NCBI GenBank assembly: GCA_900549555.1
Contig: UROO01000022.1
Coordinates: forward strand, 1-24,880
Source: an uncultured Collinsella sp.
GTDB taxonomy: Bacteria; Actinomycetota; Coriobacteriia; Coriobacteriales; Coriobacteriaceae
Direction: 5' to 3'
Length of the DNA: 24,880 bases
Below the pieces are notes generated by a model. That model was not told the DNA's origin, searched no databases, and worked only from the letters and a program-made list of their open reading frames with translations. A program made the position numbers and the translations under genes. Positions 14,735-22,496 of this stretch are shown in pieces (position 1 is the stretch's first letter; every line of letters begins with the position of its first letter).

Positions 14735-14867
14735 TGTTCAGTAAACAGACGTGTGTTTCGTTTTGTTCTGTTTACTAAATGTTTTACTCTATTGTTTAGA
14801 AGTTTAACGCGAAAGTCCCGTAAACGGTAGAGAAATGAGCCTAAACGGTATGTAAACAATCTGAACA
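14735..14867 (-). promoter_or_regulatory. Operator-like repeats upstream of the isomerase operon
   Basis: AGTAAACAGA (14740-14749) and TCTGTTTACT (14767-14776) are perfect inverted arms 17 nt apart. TAAACGGTA occurs twice (14821-14829 and 14842-14850) with starts 21 bp apart, about two helical turns. TGTTCAG (14735-14741) and CTGAACA (14861-14867) bracket the set. The AAAC/GTTT half-sites are typical of LacI-family operators and recur upstream of lacI itself. Binding by the adjacent LacI protein is inferred. Confidence 0.6.
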
Positions 14868-14878
14868 TACAAGAGGAC

Positions 14879-14907
14879 AAAAAGAGGGCCCTGAAGGACC
14901 CCCTTTT
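14879..14907 (-). terminator. Intrinsic terminator of the lacI-type gene
   Basis: Arms 14880-14892 and 14895-14907 pair with two mismatches. On the minus strand the hairpin ends in CCCTCTTTTTG. It separates the regulator from the isomerase operon. Confidence 0.7.
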
Positions 14908-14969
14908 GGATGGCGTTATTTTTGCTGCCCTAGCGCGCTTTGGCGCACTGCGAACGAAGCCGTCTTCGC

Positions 14970-15980
14970 CTAGATTTCGCGCACGCTTTGGCGCTCGACA
15001 AAATAGGTCGACACGGCCGTCTTGCAGGTATAGCTCTTGGGATTGCGGATGTTGCCCACCAGGCGGCGCACCGCGATCTCGCCCACCTCGTGCTTGGGAA
15101 CGTGCACCGTGGTGAGCGGCGGATTGGAGAAGGCGCCCAAAGACAGATCGTCAAAGCCGATGATTGAGACATCCTCGGGGACACGTATGCCGTGCTCGTT
15201 CAGCGCGCGCATGGCGCCTACGGCGAGCACGTCGTTTTCGGCAAAGAAAGCCGTCGGCAGGTCGTCGCGCGAGACGCTGTCGAGCCATGCGCCCATGTCG
15301 CGATAAGCACCTTCGAGCGTGGTGCCCAGTGTGACGCGCCATGTCGGGTTGGCCTCAAGGTCCGCATCCTCAAGCGCTTGGCGATAGCCGCGCTCGCGAT
15401 CCTTAAAGTTGCGAATGCGAAGGTCGCCTGCCAGATAGCCGATTTGCTTGTGACCCTTCTCGATAAGGTAGTCCACGGCGCGCAGCACCGAGTCGGTGTT
15501 GGCAATGACTACGGCATCGAAGTACTGACGATCGCTCCAGCCATCGAGCACGATCAAGTGGGCGGCAGCGTTGGCGAACAAGGCATAGTCTTCCTCACCC
15601 AGCTCGGTACCCATCAGCACGATAGCGGCGGATGGATCGGCGATCAGGCCCTCGACCTGCGGACGCACGGCGTCCAAGTCGCTAAAGTCGAGCGAGACAA
15701 AGCTCGTGCTCATACCGTGACGACGTGCCTGGCGCTCCACGCCCTCAATAACCGCGGGATGAAAGGTGCTCTCGTCCAAAATGGCGCCCGTCTTGCGCGC
15801 GAGCACAAACTGAATGCTCTCGAGCTGCGTCGACTGCTGGTAGCCAAGCGATTGCGCGCACTCCAGGATGACCTTGGCGGTCTCTTCGCTCACGCTGCGC
15901 TTGCGGTTGAGCGCGTTGGACACGGTCGCAGGCGAAAAACCGGTGATGCGGCTGATCTCGCGAACACTTGCTTTGGCCAT
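14970..15980 (-). CDS. LacI-family transcriptional regulator
   Basis: 336 residues. The N-terminal helix-turn-helix ASVREISRITGFSPATVSNA and the hinge-proximal region (ECAQSLGYQ) are followed by a periplasmic-binding-protein-like sensor domain (about 60-336) with VLMGTE, LIVLDGW and IIGFDDLSLG. It should bind operators as a dimer and respond to a sugar or sugar phosphate. I chose ATG 15980 because AGGGGGA lies just upstream and it opens directly on the HTH; the longer frame from 16061 adds 27 unrelated residues. The next gene on the same strand is the isomerase operon, the likely target. AAAC/GTTT repeats upstream of both suggest autoregulation as well. Confidence 0.94.
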   Translation of the reverse strand: MAKASVREISRITGFSPATVSNALNRKRSVSEETAKVILECAQSLGYQQSTQLESIQFVLARKTGAILDESTFHPAVIEGVERQARRHGMSTSFVSLDFSDLDAVRPQVEGLIADPSAAIVLMGTELGEEDYALFANAAAHLIVLDGWSDRQYFDAVVIANTDSVLRAVDYLIEKGHKQIGYLAGDLRIRNFKDRERGYRQALEDADLEANPTWRVTLGTTLEGAYRDMGAWLDSVSRDDLPTAFFAENDVLAVGAMRALNEHGIRVPEDVSIIGFDDLSLGAFSNPPLTTVHVPKHEVGEIAVRRLVGNIRNPKSYTCKTAVSTYFVERQSVREI

Positions 15981-16062
15981 TGTTCCCCCTAGCAACGGCC
16001 GTGGCGGAGCATCGTGGCTTGACCGCCCCGTGGCTCGGCAACTAAACGACCGCAAATTCAAT

Positions 16063-16109
16063 CTAAACAGAATAGTAAATGTTTAATAGCTAGTTTAGCC
16101 TGTTGTCAA
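16063..16109 (-). promoter_or_regulatory. Candidate lacI promoter overlapped by operator-like palindromes
   Basis: The minus strand shows TTGACA (16104-16109) and TATTAA (16083-16088), 15 nt apart. Overlapping the -10 are TAAACA (16064-16069) with TGTTTA (16080-16085), and CTAAAC (16063-16068) with GTTTAG (16093-16098), the same AAAC/GTTT half-sites as before the isomerase operon. The spacing is short, so the exact -10 is uncertain. Confidence 0.45.
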
Positions 16110-16162
16110 GCGAAGTGGCACGACTATTCCCCCAACGGGCGCATTTGTCCATCTTAACGTTA

Positions 16163-17581
16163 TTACGCAAGGTCTTCGCCATTGCTTGCTATTACGCGTC
16201 GGTACCATTCGAAGCTTTTCTTTTTACGTCTCTCAAACGAGCCCGCACCGCTATCGTCTCGATCGACATAGATAAACCCGTAGCGCTTACGCATCTGTCC
16301 TGTGGCGACCGAAACCAAATCGATCGGGCCCCAACAGGTATATCCCATGAGTTCCACCCCGTCGAGCTCGACGGTCTCCCTCATCGCCTCGATGTGGGCC
16401 CGCAGGTATTCAACTCGATAGTCGTCTTCTATTTCACCCGAATCTTCCGGCACATCAGGAGCACCCAAACCGTTTTCGACGATGAACAGCGGCTTTTGAT
16501 AGCGATCCCAGATTTCATTCATGGTGACGCGCAGCCCTTTGGGGTCGATAAACCTCCCCCAAGGCTCCTGTTTTAGATACGGATTAGGCGCCGAGCGAAG
16601 AAGGTTCGAATCGAACTGACCTTCCGCATGCGCTTTTGCGACGCGCGTCGAGTAATACGAAAACGAGACGAAATCGACCAGGTTTGCAGCCAGTACTTCG
16701 CGGTCATCATCCCGATAGGGCACCTCAAAACCATGGCGGGCGTATTCCTTGAGAACATAGCTCGGGTACGCACCGCGCACCTGGACGTCGGTAAACATGT
16801 AATGGCTGCGATTCTCAGCCTGCGCAGCCAGCACATCGTCCGGATCACATGTAGCCGGATAGAAGACACCTGCGTTGAGCATGCAACCGATCTTCGCCCC
16901 AGGGCACAGTTCATGACACGCCCCGACCGCACGGGCGCTCGCAACCAATACATGGTGCACGGCCGTGTGAACCGTTGCATAGCGATTCTCCCCTTGCTCG
17001 AAGATGATCCCCGCCGCCATAAAGCACGCCTGCGTCATGATGTTGATCTCGTTAAAGGTCAGCCAATAATTGACCAATCCCCGATAGCGCTCGAACACGG
17101 TACGCGAATATCGCTCGAACAGGTCGACCAACCTGCGATCGCGCCATCCGCCATACGCATCGACGAGATGCATGGAGACATCATAGTGGTTGAGCGTCAC
17201 CAAAGGCTCAATGTCATGCGCGCGACACGTCCTAAAAACATCCTCGTAAAAGGCAAGGCCTTCTTCATTGGGCTCGGCTTCGTCTCCTTTGGGAAAAATG
17301 CGGCTCCAGGCGATTGATAAGCGCAGGCATTTAAAACCCATCTGGGCAAACAGTTCAATATCCTGCTTGTACCTATGGTAAAAATCAATGCCCTTGCGAG
17401 CGGGATAGAAGCTGTCGGGTGCCAACGCACGCGGATCAAGGTCTCCCCGCATGACGTCCATGCGTTGATCGCCAAACGGCAGCATGTCGGAATTGGCTAA
17501 ACCGCGACCGCCTTCGTTCCATCCTCCCTCGCACTGGTTTGCAGCCAGAGCCCCGCCCCATAAAAAATCTTCTCTAAACAT
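16163..17581 (-). CDS. GH1 6-phospho-beta-glucosidase (copy 2, last gene of the licT operon)
   Basis: 472 residues. It has acid/base E178 (TFNEIN), nucleophile E369 (VENGLG), WGPIDLVS and the RRKKKSFEWYRR segment typical of phospho-specific GH1 enzymes. It would hydrolyse the phosphorylated beta-glucoside imported by the adjacent PTS permease. It is a diverged paralogue of 5299-6729, sharing the N-terminal FLWGGA-ANQCEG and the C-terminal ASNGEDL signatures. I chose ATG 17581 because the protein opens there with the family N-terminus; GAAAGGA lies about 11 nt upstream, a long spacing. The frame continues to 17710 through a hairpin and is not family-like there. No terminator is evident before lacI. 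Confidence 0.93.
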   Translation of the reverse strand: MFREDFLWGGALAANQCEGGWNEGGRGLANSDMLPFGDQRMDVMRGDLDPRALAPDSFYPARKGIDFYHRYKQDIELFAQMGFKCLRLSIAWSRIFPKGDEAEPNEEGLAFYEDVFRTCRAHDIEPLVTLNHYDVSMHLVDAYGGWRDRRLVDLFERYSRTVFERYRGLVNYWLTFNEINIMTQACFMAAGIIFEQGENRYATVHTAVHHVLVASARAVGACHELCPGAKIGCMLNAGVFYPATCDPDDVLAAQAENRSHYMFTDVQVRGAYPSYVLKEYARHGFEVPYRDDDREVLAANLVDFVSFSYYSTRVAKAHAEGQFDSNLLRSAPNPYLKQEPWGRFIDPKGLRVTMNEIWDRYQKPLFIVENGLGAPDVPEDSGEIEDDYRVEYLRAHIEAMRETVELDGVELMGYTCWGPIDLVSVATGQMRKRYGFIYVDRDDSGAGSFERRKKKSFEWYRRVIASNGEDLA

Positions 17582-17664
17582 TATGGTGTCGTCCTTTCTA
17601 TCAAATTCCCGGCCCACACTGTCGAACGCAACGGACTCGGCAAGTGCCGCGCAACAGCACAGTA

Positions 17665-17699
17665 CCGTTGCGCGGCCAAGGGGTCGGACCGCGCAACGG
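17665..17699 (-). other. Perfect 11-bp intercistronic hairpin
   Basis: CCGTTGCGCGG (17665-17675) and CCGCGCAACGG (17689-17699) pair around a 13-nt loop in the 146-nt gap between the permease and glucosidase genes. There is no T-run, so it is probably an RNA stability or partial-termination element within the operon. Confidence 0.65.
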
Positions 17700-17727
17700 C
17701 TGGGGAGCATATTTGTGTAGTAGCCTC

Positions 17728-19176
17728 TTATGCCTCGACGGATTCAACGGCCTCAGAATCGCCGCTCTTGGACTTCAACGGCATCTTCTCCTGTCCTTCA
17801 AATCCAAAAATCATCGCCAACGCAAACGTCACGGCACCGCCAGCAAGACACCCGATGGTGCCAGGGATGATATCCTGAGCAAACATGAGCACGTTCATCC
17901 ATGGGAAACCAACGCCAGTGAAGATATAGACGTTGGCATGAAGAAGGCTTACCAGCAGACCACCGACAGCACCACCAATCATGTTCCAGGCAAGAGCCTT
18001 CTTGTCGCGAAACAGGATGCCGTAGATGATGGGCTCACTCACGCGACCGAAGGCATAGGTGATGAACAAGTTCCAGCCCGTGGCTCGACTCTCCTTGTCC
18101 TTAGCGCGCAGGCCATAGGCGAGCGCGATGGCAAGCGTGGTGTAGGCTACAACCGCGGTGCCGGGGTATAAGATGGCGTCGTAACCGTTCTGGAGCGCGG
18201 CGGGCAATATGGCGGTATAGATCGGCACGTGCATGCCGGTGGCGATGATCAGATTCCAGAATGCGCCGATAACCGCGGTCGCAGCGGGACCGGCAACAGA
18301 GGCGAGCCAAATGATGAAATCGGCCACAAGGCCCATGACAAATTGGACGGCAGGGCCGCAGAGGCACAGCGCGACCGGCAACATCACGAGCACCGTACCC
18401 ACGGGTACGATCAGAATGCGCAACATATCAGGCGAGATCTTCTTAAAGAAGCGCTCAACATAGGACTGGGCCCAGGTGATCAAGATGACCGGAAGAACAG
18501 CCTGGGTGTAGTTGACGAGCTGCATGGGGATGCCGAAGACGCTGAAAGGCTTTCCGTCCTCAACAATAGCGAGCATGTCGGGATAAATCATCACAACAGC
18601 GATGAGCAGTGCCAGCACAGGACTCGTTTTGAACTTCTTAGCCGAGCTATAGGCGGCAAACACCGGGAAGTAGTAATACGCCGCATCGCCCACCAGGGAA
18701 AGGATCCGATACAGGTCGCTCGTTTCGGACATAAAACCGGCGCCTTCGGGCCCAAACAGAATAACGAGCATCTTGAAGATACCGGCGACACAAAAGATCG
18801 GAAGGATCGGGGTGATAGCGCCGCTCACGGCATCGAGCAGCTGATTGAAGAGGTGCTTGGGCGCCAAGCGCTCCTTCCAGCTAAGCTGAGGGCCATCGAG
18901 TTCCTCGTCAATCGATACCGTGACCTCGAATCCGCCCTGCTTACAAACCTCGTCGTAGACCTTGTCGACCGTGGGCCCGACCACCAGCTGCACCTGCCCT
19001 CCGGCGTGCACGACGCTGATGATAGACGAGATGTCCTCAAGCTTCTCATCATTCGAGAGGCTTTCATCCTTGAGGTTGAAGCGCAGGCGCGTCATGCAAT
19101 GCGTAACCGAAGCCACGTTTTCCGCCCCGCCCACAGTGGAGAGAATCTGCTCTGCCACCTTTTTGTAATTTGCCAT
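17728..19176 (-). CDS. PTS beta-glucoside-type transporter, EIIBC
   Basis: 482 residues. The EIIB domain (about 1-85) has the phosphorylated cysteine C27 in VTHCMTRLRF. The EIIC membrane domain (about 105-460) has about ten hydrophobic segments, a conserved His in ATGMHVPIYTAI and the sugar-site segment GRVSEPIIYGI. The protein ends shortly after the membrane domain, so the EIIA domain present in BglF-type EIIBCA proteins is absent and must come from another protein. It imports and phosphorylates a beta-glucoside at the membrane. I chose ATG 19176 (MANYKK), 6 nt from AAAGGAG; ATG 19179 is only 3 nt away. It is the middle gene of licT-PTS-glucosidase. Confidence 0.94.
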   Translation of the reverse strand: MANYKKVAEQILSTVGGAENVASVTHCMTRLRFNLKDESLSNDEKLEDISSIISVVHAGGQVQLVVGPTVDKVYDEVCKQGGFEVTVSIDEELDGPQLSWKERLAPKHLFNQLLDAVSGAITPILPIFCVAGIFKMLVILFGPEGAGFMSETSDLYRILSLVGDAAYYYFPVFAAYSSAKKFKTSPVLALLIAVVMIYPDMLAIVEDGKPFSVFGIPMQLVNYTQAVLPVILITWAQSYVERFFKKISPDMLRILIVPVGTVLVMLPVALCLCGPAVQFVMGLVADFIIWLASVAGPAATAVIGAFWNLIIATGMHVPIYTAILPAALQNGYDAILYPGTAVVAYTTLAIALAYGLRAKDKESRATGWNLFITYAFGRVSEPIIYGILFRDKKALAWNMIGGAVGGLLVSLLHANVYIFTGVGFPWMNVLMFAQDIIPGTIGCLAGGAVTFALAMIFGFEGQEKMPLKSKSGDSEAVESVEA

Positions 19177-19222
19177 CATTGGCTCCTTTGCACAATCTTG
19201 GCTTACTGTTCGAATCGGCAAA

Positions 19223-19255
19223 GGTCATGCCCCGAATGGCTACGGGTTACAATCC
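19223..19255 (-). promoter_or_regulatory. RAT-like antiterminator site overlapping the licT stop codon
   Basis: On the minus strand this 33-nt element opens GGATTGTAAC, has a CCG/CGG stem in the middle and closes GGCATGACC, matching the layout of LicT/BglG RNA targets. The TAA of licT (19247-19249) is part of it. Just downstream GCAAAGG (19218-19224 on the plus strand) could pair with the permease ribosome binding site (19185-19191). No clear terminator follows. Confidence 0.7.
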
Positions 19256-20086
19256 TTTTTTGGAGATGATCCGGTTGAGATGGATCATCAGATAGAGTTC
19301 CTCCTCCTCGGAGAGCGTGGCGTCCCACGTTTCACGACAATAGGAACCGATATGCTTCACGCACTCTGCCAACTGCGGAAACTCCTCACGAAAGTTCTTG
19401 TACATCTGCATGTTGGCGCTGTTCAGCGACTCGCCGGCTTGAATGCGCTTGAACAGGTACCGCAGATGCGTGGCGAAGCGGGTGAAATCAAAGGAATCGC
19501 GGTCGACAATAATGCGGAAATCGCTTTCGAGAATCTCGATAACGTCCTCGAGCATATCATCGAACTGCTTTGCGGGCTCGGCCGTGGCTTTGACGGCTTC
19601 AACAACCCGTGCGTTCACGAGATTCATCGCAATACTGGCAATCTCATCCTTGGGAAGCCGCTCTCCGAGCTCCTTCTCGAGTCGCATGACGATAAACTGG
19701 GCAGCCTTGTATTCCTTCGGATACGTCTCCCGCACTTCATAGGCAAGAGGCATCGCGATGCGGACCCCCTTTTGGGCTCGCGCAACGGCAAACGACAGGT
19801 GATCAGCCATGAACAGCGTCGCATTGGTCGAGAGGTCGTAGGGCAGTTCGTTGGCAACGATGTCCATAACTTTCGCCGCAAACATCACGATATCCGAGGG
19901 AAGATCCCTCATGACATCTTGTCCTTTAGGATCAATGTCGTAAAACGTATGCTCGATTTTAGAAAGAGGGAGCTCTCGAGGAAAATCTCCGCCGAAACCG
20001 ACGCCCCTGCCCATGGCGATGACATCTCGCCCCTGTCCGTCACGGCAAAGAACCGCGTTGTTGTTAAGCTTTTTAATTGCAAGCAT
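19247..20086 (-). CDS. licT: LicT/BglG-family transcription antiterminator
   Basis: 279 residues. The N-terminal RNA-binding CAT domain (about 1-56, AIKKLNNNAVLC...GRGVGFG) is followed by two PTS regulation domains. By alignment to the B. subtilis LicT sites known to me, PRD1 has H96 (ADHLSFA) but carries N155 where a second phosphorylatable His is expected (SIAMNLVNA). PRD2 has both, H207 (FATHLRYLF) and H269 (LMIHLNRII). When active it binds a RAT hairpin in nascent RNA and prevents termination. I chose ATG 20086, which has AAAGGAGG 6 nt upstream; the frame upstream of it crosses the leader terminator. Leader RAT and terminator elements imply it controls its own operon. Confidence 0.95.
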   Translation of the reverse strand: MLAIKKLNNNAVLCRDGQGRDVIAMGRGVGFGGDFPRELPLSKIEHTFYDIDPKGQDVMRDLPSDIVMFAAKVMDIVANELPYDLSTNATLFMADHLSFAVARAQKGVRIAMPLAYEVRETYPKEYKAAQFIVMRLEKELGERLPKDEIASIAMNLVNARVVEAVKATAEPAKQFDDMLEDVIEILESDFRIIVDRDSFDFTRFATHLRYLFKRIQAGESLNSANMQMYKNFREEFPQLAECVKHIGSYCRETWDATLSEEEELYLMIHLNRIISKKGL

Positions 20087-20115
20087 GGTGAACCTCCTTT
20101 CAAGAACACTCACAG

Positions 20116-20160
20116 AAAAAGGCATGGTAGCCAATAGCAGTGCTATTGCGGTCATGCCTT
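20116..20160 (-). terminator. Leader terminator upstream of licT
   Basis: AAGGCATG (minus strand, 20153-20160) pairs with CATGCCTT (20119-20126), with an inner stem of CAATAGC and GCTATTG around a 3-nt loop. The hairpin runs straight into a T-run (CCTTTTTCTG). Its 5' arm is part of the second RAT-like motif, so RAT formation and termination exclude each other. Confidence 0.85.
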
Positions 20161-20172
20161 ACGTTACAATCC
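20150..20172 (-). promoter_or_regulatory. Second RAT-like motif, overlapping the leader terminator
   Basis: On the minus strand it opens GGATTGTAAC and closes GGCATGACC, the same ends as the site at 19223-19255, but it is only 23 nt long. Its right half is the 5' arm of the terminator at 20116-20160. This overlap is what an antiterminator needs. Confidence 0.65.
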
Positions 20173-20188
20173 GTGTTGTATTGCTCTT

Positions 20189-20218
20189 GGGCATGCCTCC
20201 ACACAGGAGTAACAATCC
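20189..20218 (-). promoter_or_regulatory. RAT antiterminator site in the licT leader
   Basis: On the minus strand this 30-nt element opens GGATTGTTACTCC, has the inner stem CTCC/GGAG and closes GGCATGCCC, close to the classical LicT/SacY RAT. It lies about 15 nt after the -10 box, at the very start of the leader. Confidence 0.85.
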
Positions 20219-20232
20219 AAGATGCAGAATGC

Positions 20233-20238
20233 ATTATA
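20233..20238 (-). promoter_or_regulatory. -10 box of the licT operon promoter
   Basis: A perfect TATAAT on the minus strand. With the usual spacing transcription would begin at about 20226, a few bases before the RAT. The -35 is poor (TGGTCC or GGTCCC about 17 nt upstream, in a GC-rich stretch), which fits an activated or weak promoter. Confidence 0.7.
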
Positions 20239-20335
20239 GCGCTCTCCCCGCCCCGGGGACCATCGGGCTGGCGAACGGTAGATGTCGGCCCGCCAGCGGC
20301 CACATCGAGCAGATGGGCGTGCTTCGATCCCGAGC

Positions 20336-21310
20336 CTAGCCTAGGATGCGGGCCATGCGCGCCTTGAACTCGGACAGAAAGCGCGGGGCGTCCACGGTGA
20401 GTGCCACAAGCGCGCTCTTGTCGGGGTCGGACAGGCGATGCTCGTCGCAGATAGTGCGGCCGCGATACTCGCCGAGCAGGTCGACGCGCAAGTTGCAACC
20501 AAGTGCGCCCACGAGCGTGGGATCAATCGCCACGGCGACGGCAAGCGGATCGTGCAGCGCGCAGCCACCAAGGTAGGGGGCGTTCATCTCGTACGAGCCA
20601 ATATAGTGCTCCACCATGCTCGCAAACGCGCAACCGGCCATGGTGCCCGAGCCCGTCCAGCCGGCAATGTCGCGACGCGTGAGCACCACGCGATGCGTCA
20701 CATCCAAACCCACCATAGTGAGCTTGCGGCCCGAACGCAGCACGGCGTCGGCCGCCTCGGGATCACTTGCCATGTTGGCCTCGGCGCCCGCGCTCACGTT
20801 GCCGGGCACGGTCAGGGCGCCGCCCATAACCACCACGCGGCCGATAGACATCACCGCTGCCGCATCGCGCTCCAGGGCAAGGGCCAAGTTGGAGAGTGGG
20901 CCGGTCGCTACGTAGACCAGATCGGGACCATAGGTGCGCGCGGCATCAATCAGGTAATCGACCGCCGCATTGCCATCGGCCGACGTCGCGCCCACCGGCT
21001 CGTACGGCGAGGCGGGCACGCTTGCGCCGCCGATGCCGTTCTTGCCGTGGATAAGCGTGGTGGACGCCGGCGGCGTGTAGGGTTCGGTCGCCTTCACGGG
21101 ACGATCGGCGCCCAGGTACACCGGCACCTCGGGACGACCCAACAGGTCGAGCACCGCCAAGCAGTTGTGCGCCGACTGCTCGACGCGCACGTTGCCAAAG
21201 CACGTGGTGATGCCGACGAGCTCCACCTCGGGGCTCGCGATGGCATAGGCAAGCGCCATCGCATCATCCACACCCATATCCAGATCAAGGATCAGCTTCT
21301 TGGTTGCCAT
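20336..21310 (-). CDS. Inosine/uridine-preferring nucleoside hydrolase family protein
   Basis: 324 residues, normal length. It cleaves the N-glycosidic bond of a ribonucleoside to give base and ribose. The calcium/ribose-binding N-terminal motif appears as D9-L-D11-MGV-D15-D16-A, where most members have DTDPGxDDA. Also present are TGPLSNLA, VVMGGA and the C-terminal HDPLAVA. Substitution of T and P in the first motif marks a divergent subgroup but keeps the Asp residues. It begins 4 nt after the ribokinase stop, in an operon whose second enzyme phosphorylates the released ribose. No transporter is adjacent. Confidence 0.92.
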   Translation of the reverse strand: MATKKLILDLDMGVDDAMALAYAIASPEVELVGITTCFGNVRVEQSAHNCLAVLDLLGRPEVPVYLGADRPVKATEPYTPPASTTLIHGKNGIGGASVPASPYEPVGATSADGNAAVDYLIDAARTYGPDLVYVATGPLSNLALALERDAAAVMSIGRVVVMGGALTVPGNVSAGAEANMASDPEAADAVLRSGRKLTMVGLDVTHRVVLTRRDIAGWTGSGTMAGCAFASMVEHYIGSYEMNAPYLGGCALHDPLAVAVAIDPTLVGALGCNLRVDLLGEYRGRTICDEHRLSDPDKSALVALTVDAPRFLSEFKARMARILG

Positions 21311-21314
21311 TGTT

Positions 21315-22310
21315 CTACTCCGCTTCTCCGTCTACATCCAAACCGTCTAAACCAAACTTGTGCTCGACTTCCGCACGCGTGGGAATTGATTGCTGAGCGC
21401 CCAGGCGCGACACCGTCACCGCCGAGGCGCGAGCGCCCGCCGCCATGCACTCAAAGAGCGGCAGGCCCTCCAGGCGAGCCGCGGCAAGCGCACCGATAAA
21501 TGTATCGCCCGCGGCCGTCGTATCGACCAACGTGCTCGAGAGCGCCGGCATGCGCAGCGGCTCGCCGTCATCGCCGAGCGTAACCGACCCGGCGCCGCCC
21601 AACGTGATGACCGCAGCTCCGGCACCCTTGGCGAGCAGGGCATTGAGCGCCGCGACGCAGCTCGCATCATCCGCGGGCAAGATGCCCGTCAGCACCTGGC
21701 ACTCAGTCTCGTTGGGACAGACCAGGTCGACCGCAGGCCAGGCCTCCGCAGGCAACTCGCAGGCAGGCGCCGGATTAAAGACCGTATAGAACCCGAGCTC
21801 GTGAGCGCAAACAAGCGCCTCGGCCGTCGTCGCAAGGTCACATTCGCCCTGGGCGATAAAGACGCTTCCGGCAGCCGGGGCAATATCGCTGGCGTCTCCG
21901 TCGAGCTCATCGGCTACCAGACGCCTCAGCGCGCGGGCAACATCCTCGCCCGCGAGCGCATGGTTGGCACCCGGCGACAGCACGATGCGGTTGTCACCCT
22001 CGCAGCGAATGATGGTCGCCGTTCCCGTCTCCACGTCATCGCGACGCGCTACAAAGACACAGTCCACGCCGGCGTCTTGGAGCCCCGCCACGAGCGACGT
22101 GCCAAATGCGTCGCAGCCGACCGCGCCGATCATATGCGTGTGCGCGCCCATGCGCGCAGCAGCTACGGCCTGGTTGGCGCCTTTGCCGCCGGCGTTGGTG
22201 ATAAACCCGCTGCCGCCAACGGTCTCGCCCGCACGCGGCATGCGCTCGCACGCCACCGAAAGGTCCATGTTCATGCTGCCGAACACCGCAACGATGCCGC
22301 TATCTGCCAT
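21315..22310 (-). CDS. rbsK: Ribokinase (PfkB family)
   Basis: 331 residues. It phosphorylates ribose to ribose 5-phosphate with ATP. Landmarks are the N-terminal VFGSMNMDLSV, the sugar-binding GGKGANQAVAAARMGA, NPAPA, PNETE and the catalytic signature DTTAAGDTFIGAL with the likely base D269. It is slightly longer than typical (about 310), with extra residues around 130-145 (DGDASDIAPAAG). AGGAGG lies 5 nt upstream of ATG 22310. It is the first gene of a two-gene operon with the nucleoside hydrolase. A 186-nt region separates it from the divergent acyltransferase gene. Confidence 0.92.
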   Translation of the reverse strand: MADSGIVAVFGSMNMDLSVACERMPRAGETVGGSGFITNAGGKGANQAVAAARMGAHTHMIGAVGCDAFGTSLVAGLQDAGVDCVFVARRDDVETGTATIIRCEGDNRIVLSPGANHALAGEDVARALRRLVADELDGDASDIAPAAGSVFIAQGECDLATTAEALVCAHELGFYTVFNPAPACELPAEAWPAVDLVCPNETECQVLTGILPADDASCVAALNALLAKGAGAAVITLGGAGSVTLGDDGEPLRMPALSSTLVDTTAAGDTFIGALAAARLEGLPLFECMAAGARASAVTVSRLGAQQSIPTRAEVEHKFGLDGLDVDGEAE

Positions 22311-22496
22311 GGAAACCTCCTCGTCCGCGGGCTCTGCACCCGCCGTTGGCCGTCAATCGTGCGCTCTCGCGCCTCTATAACTTTAGTTCACTTTGATGTG
22401 GACGCGCGCTTGAGCTTGCGCCGGCAGCAAGCATTCACAGGAGCAGGCGGTTACAATGAAGACGTGCTGATTATTCTCGTCATTGGATGATGTTTT

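Noticed and set aside
13304..14830. 508-codon plus-strand open frame
   Set aside because: It is antisense to the isomerase, which has clear family motifs and a good ribosome binding site.
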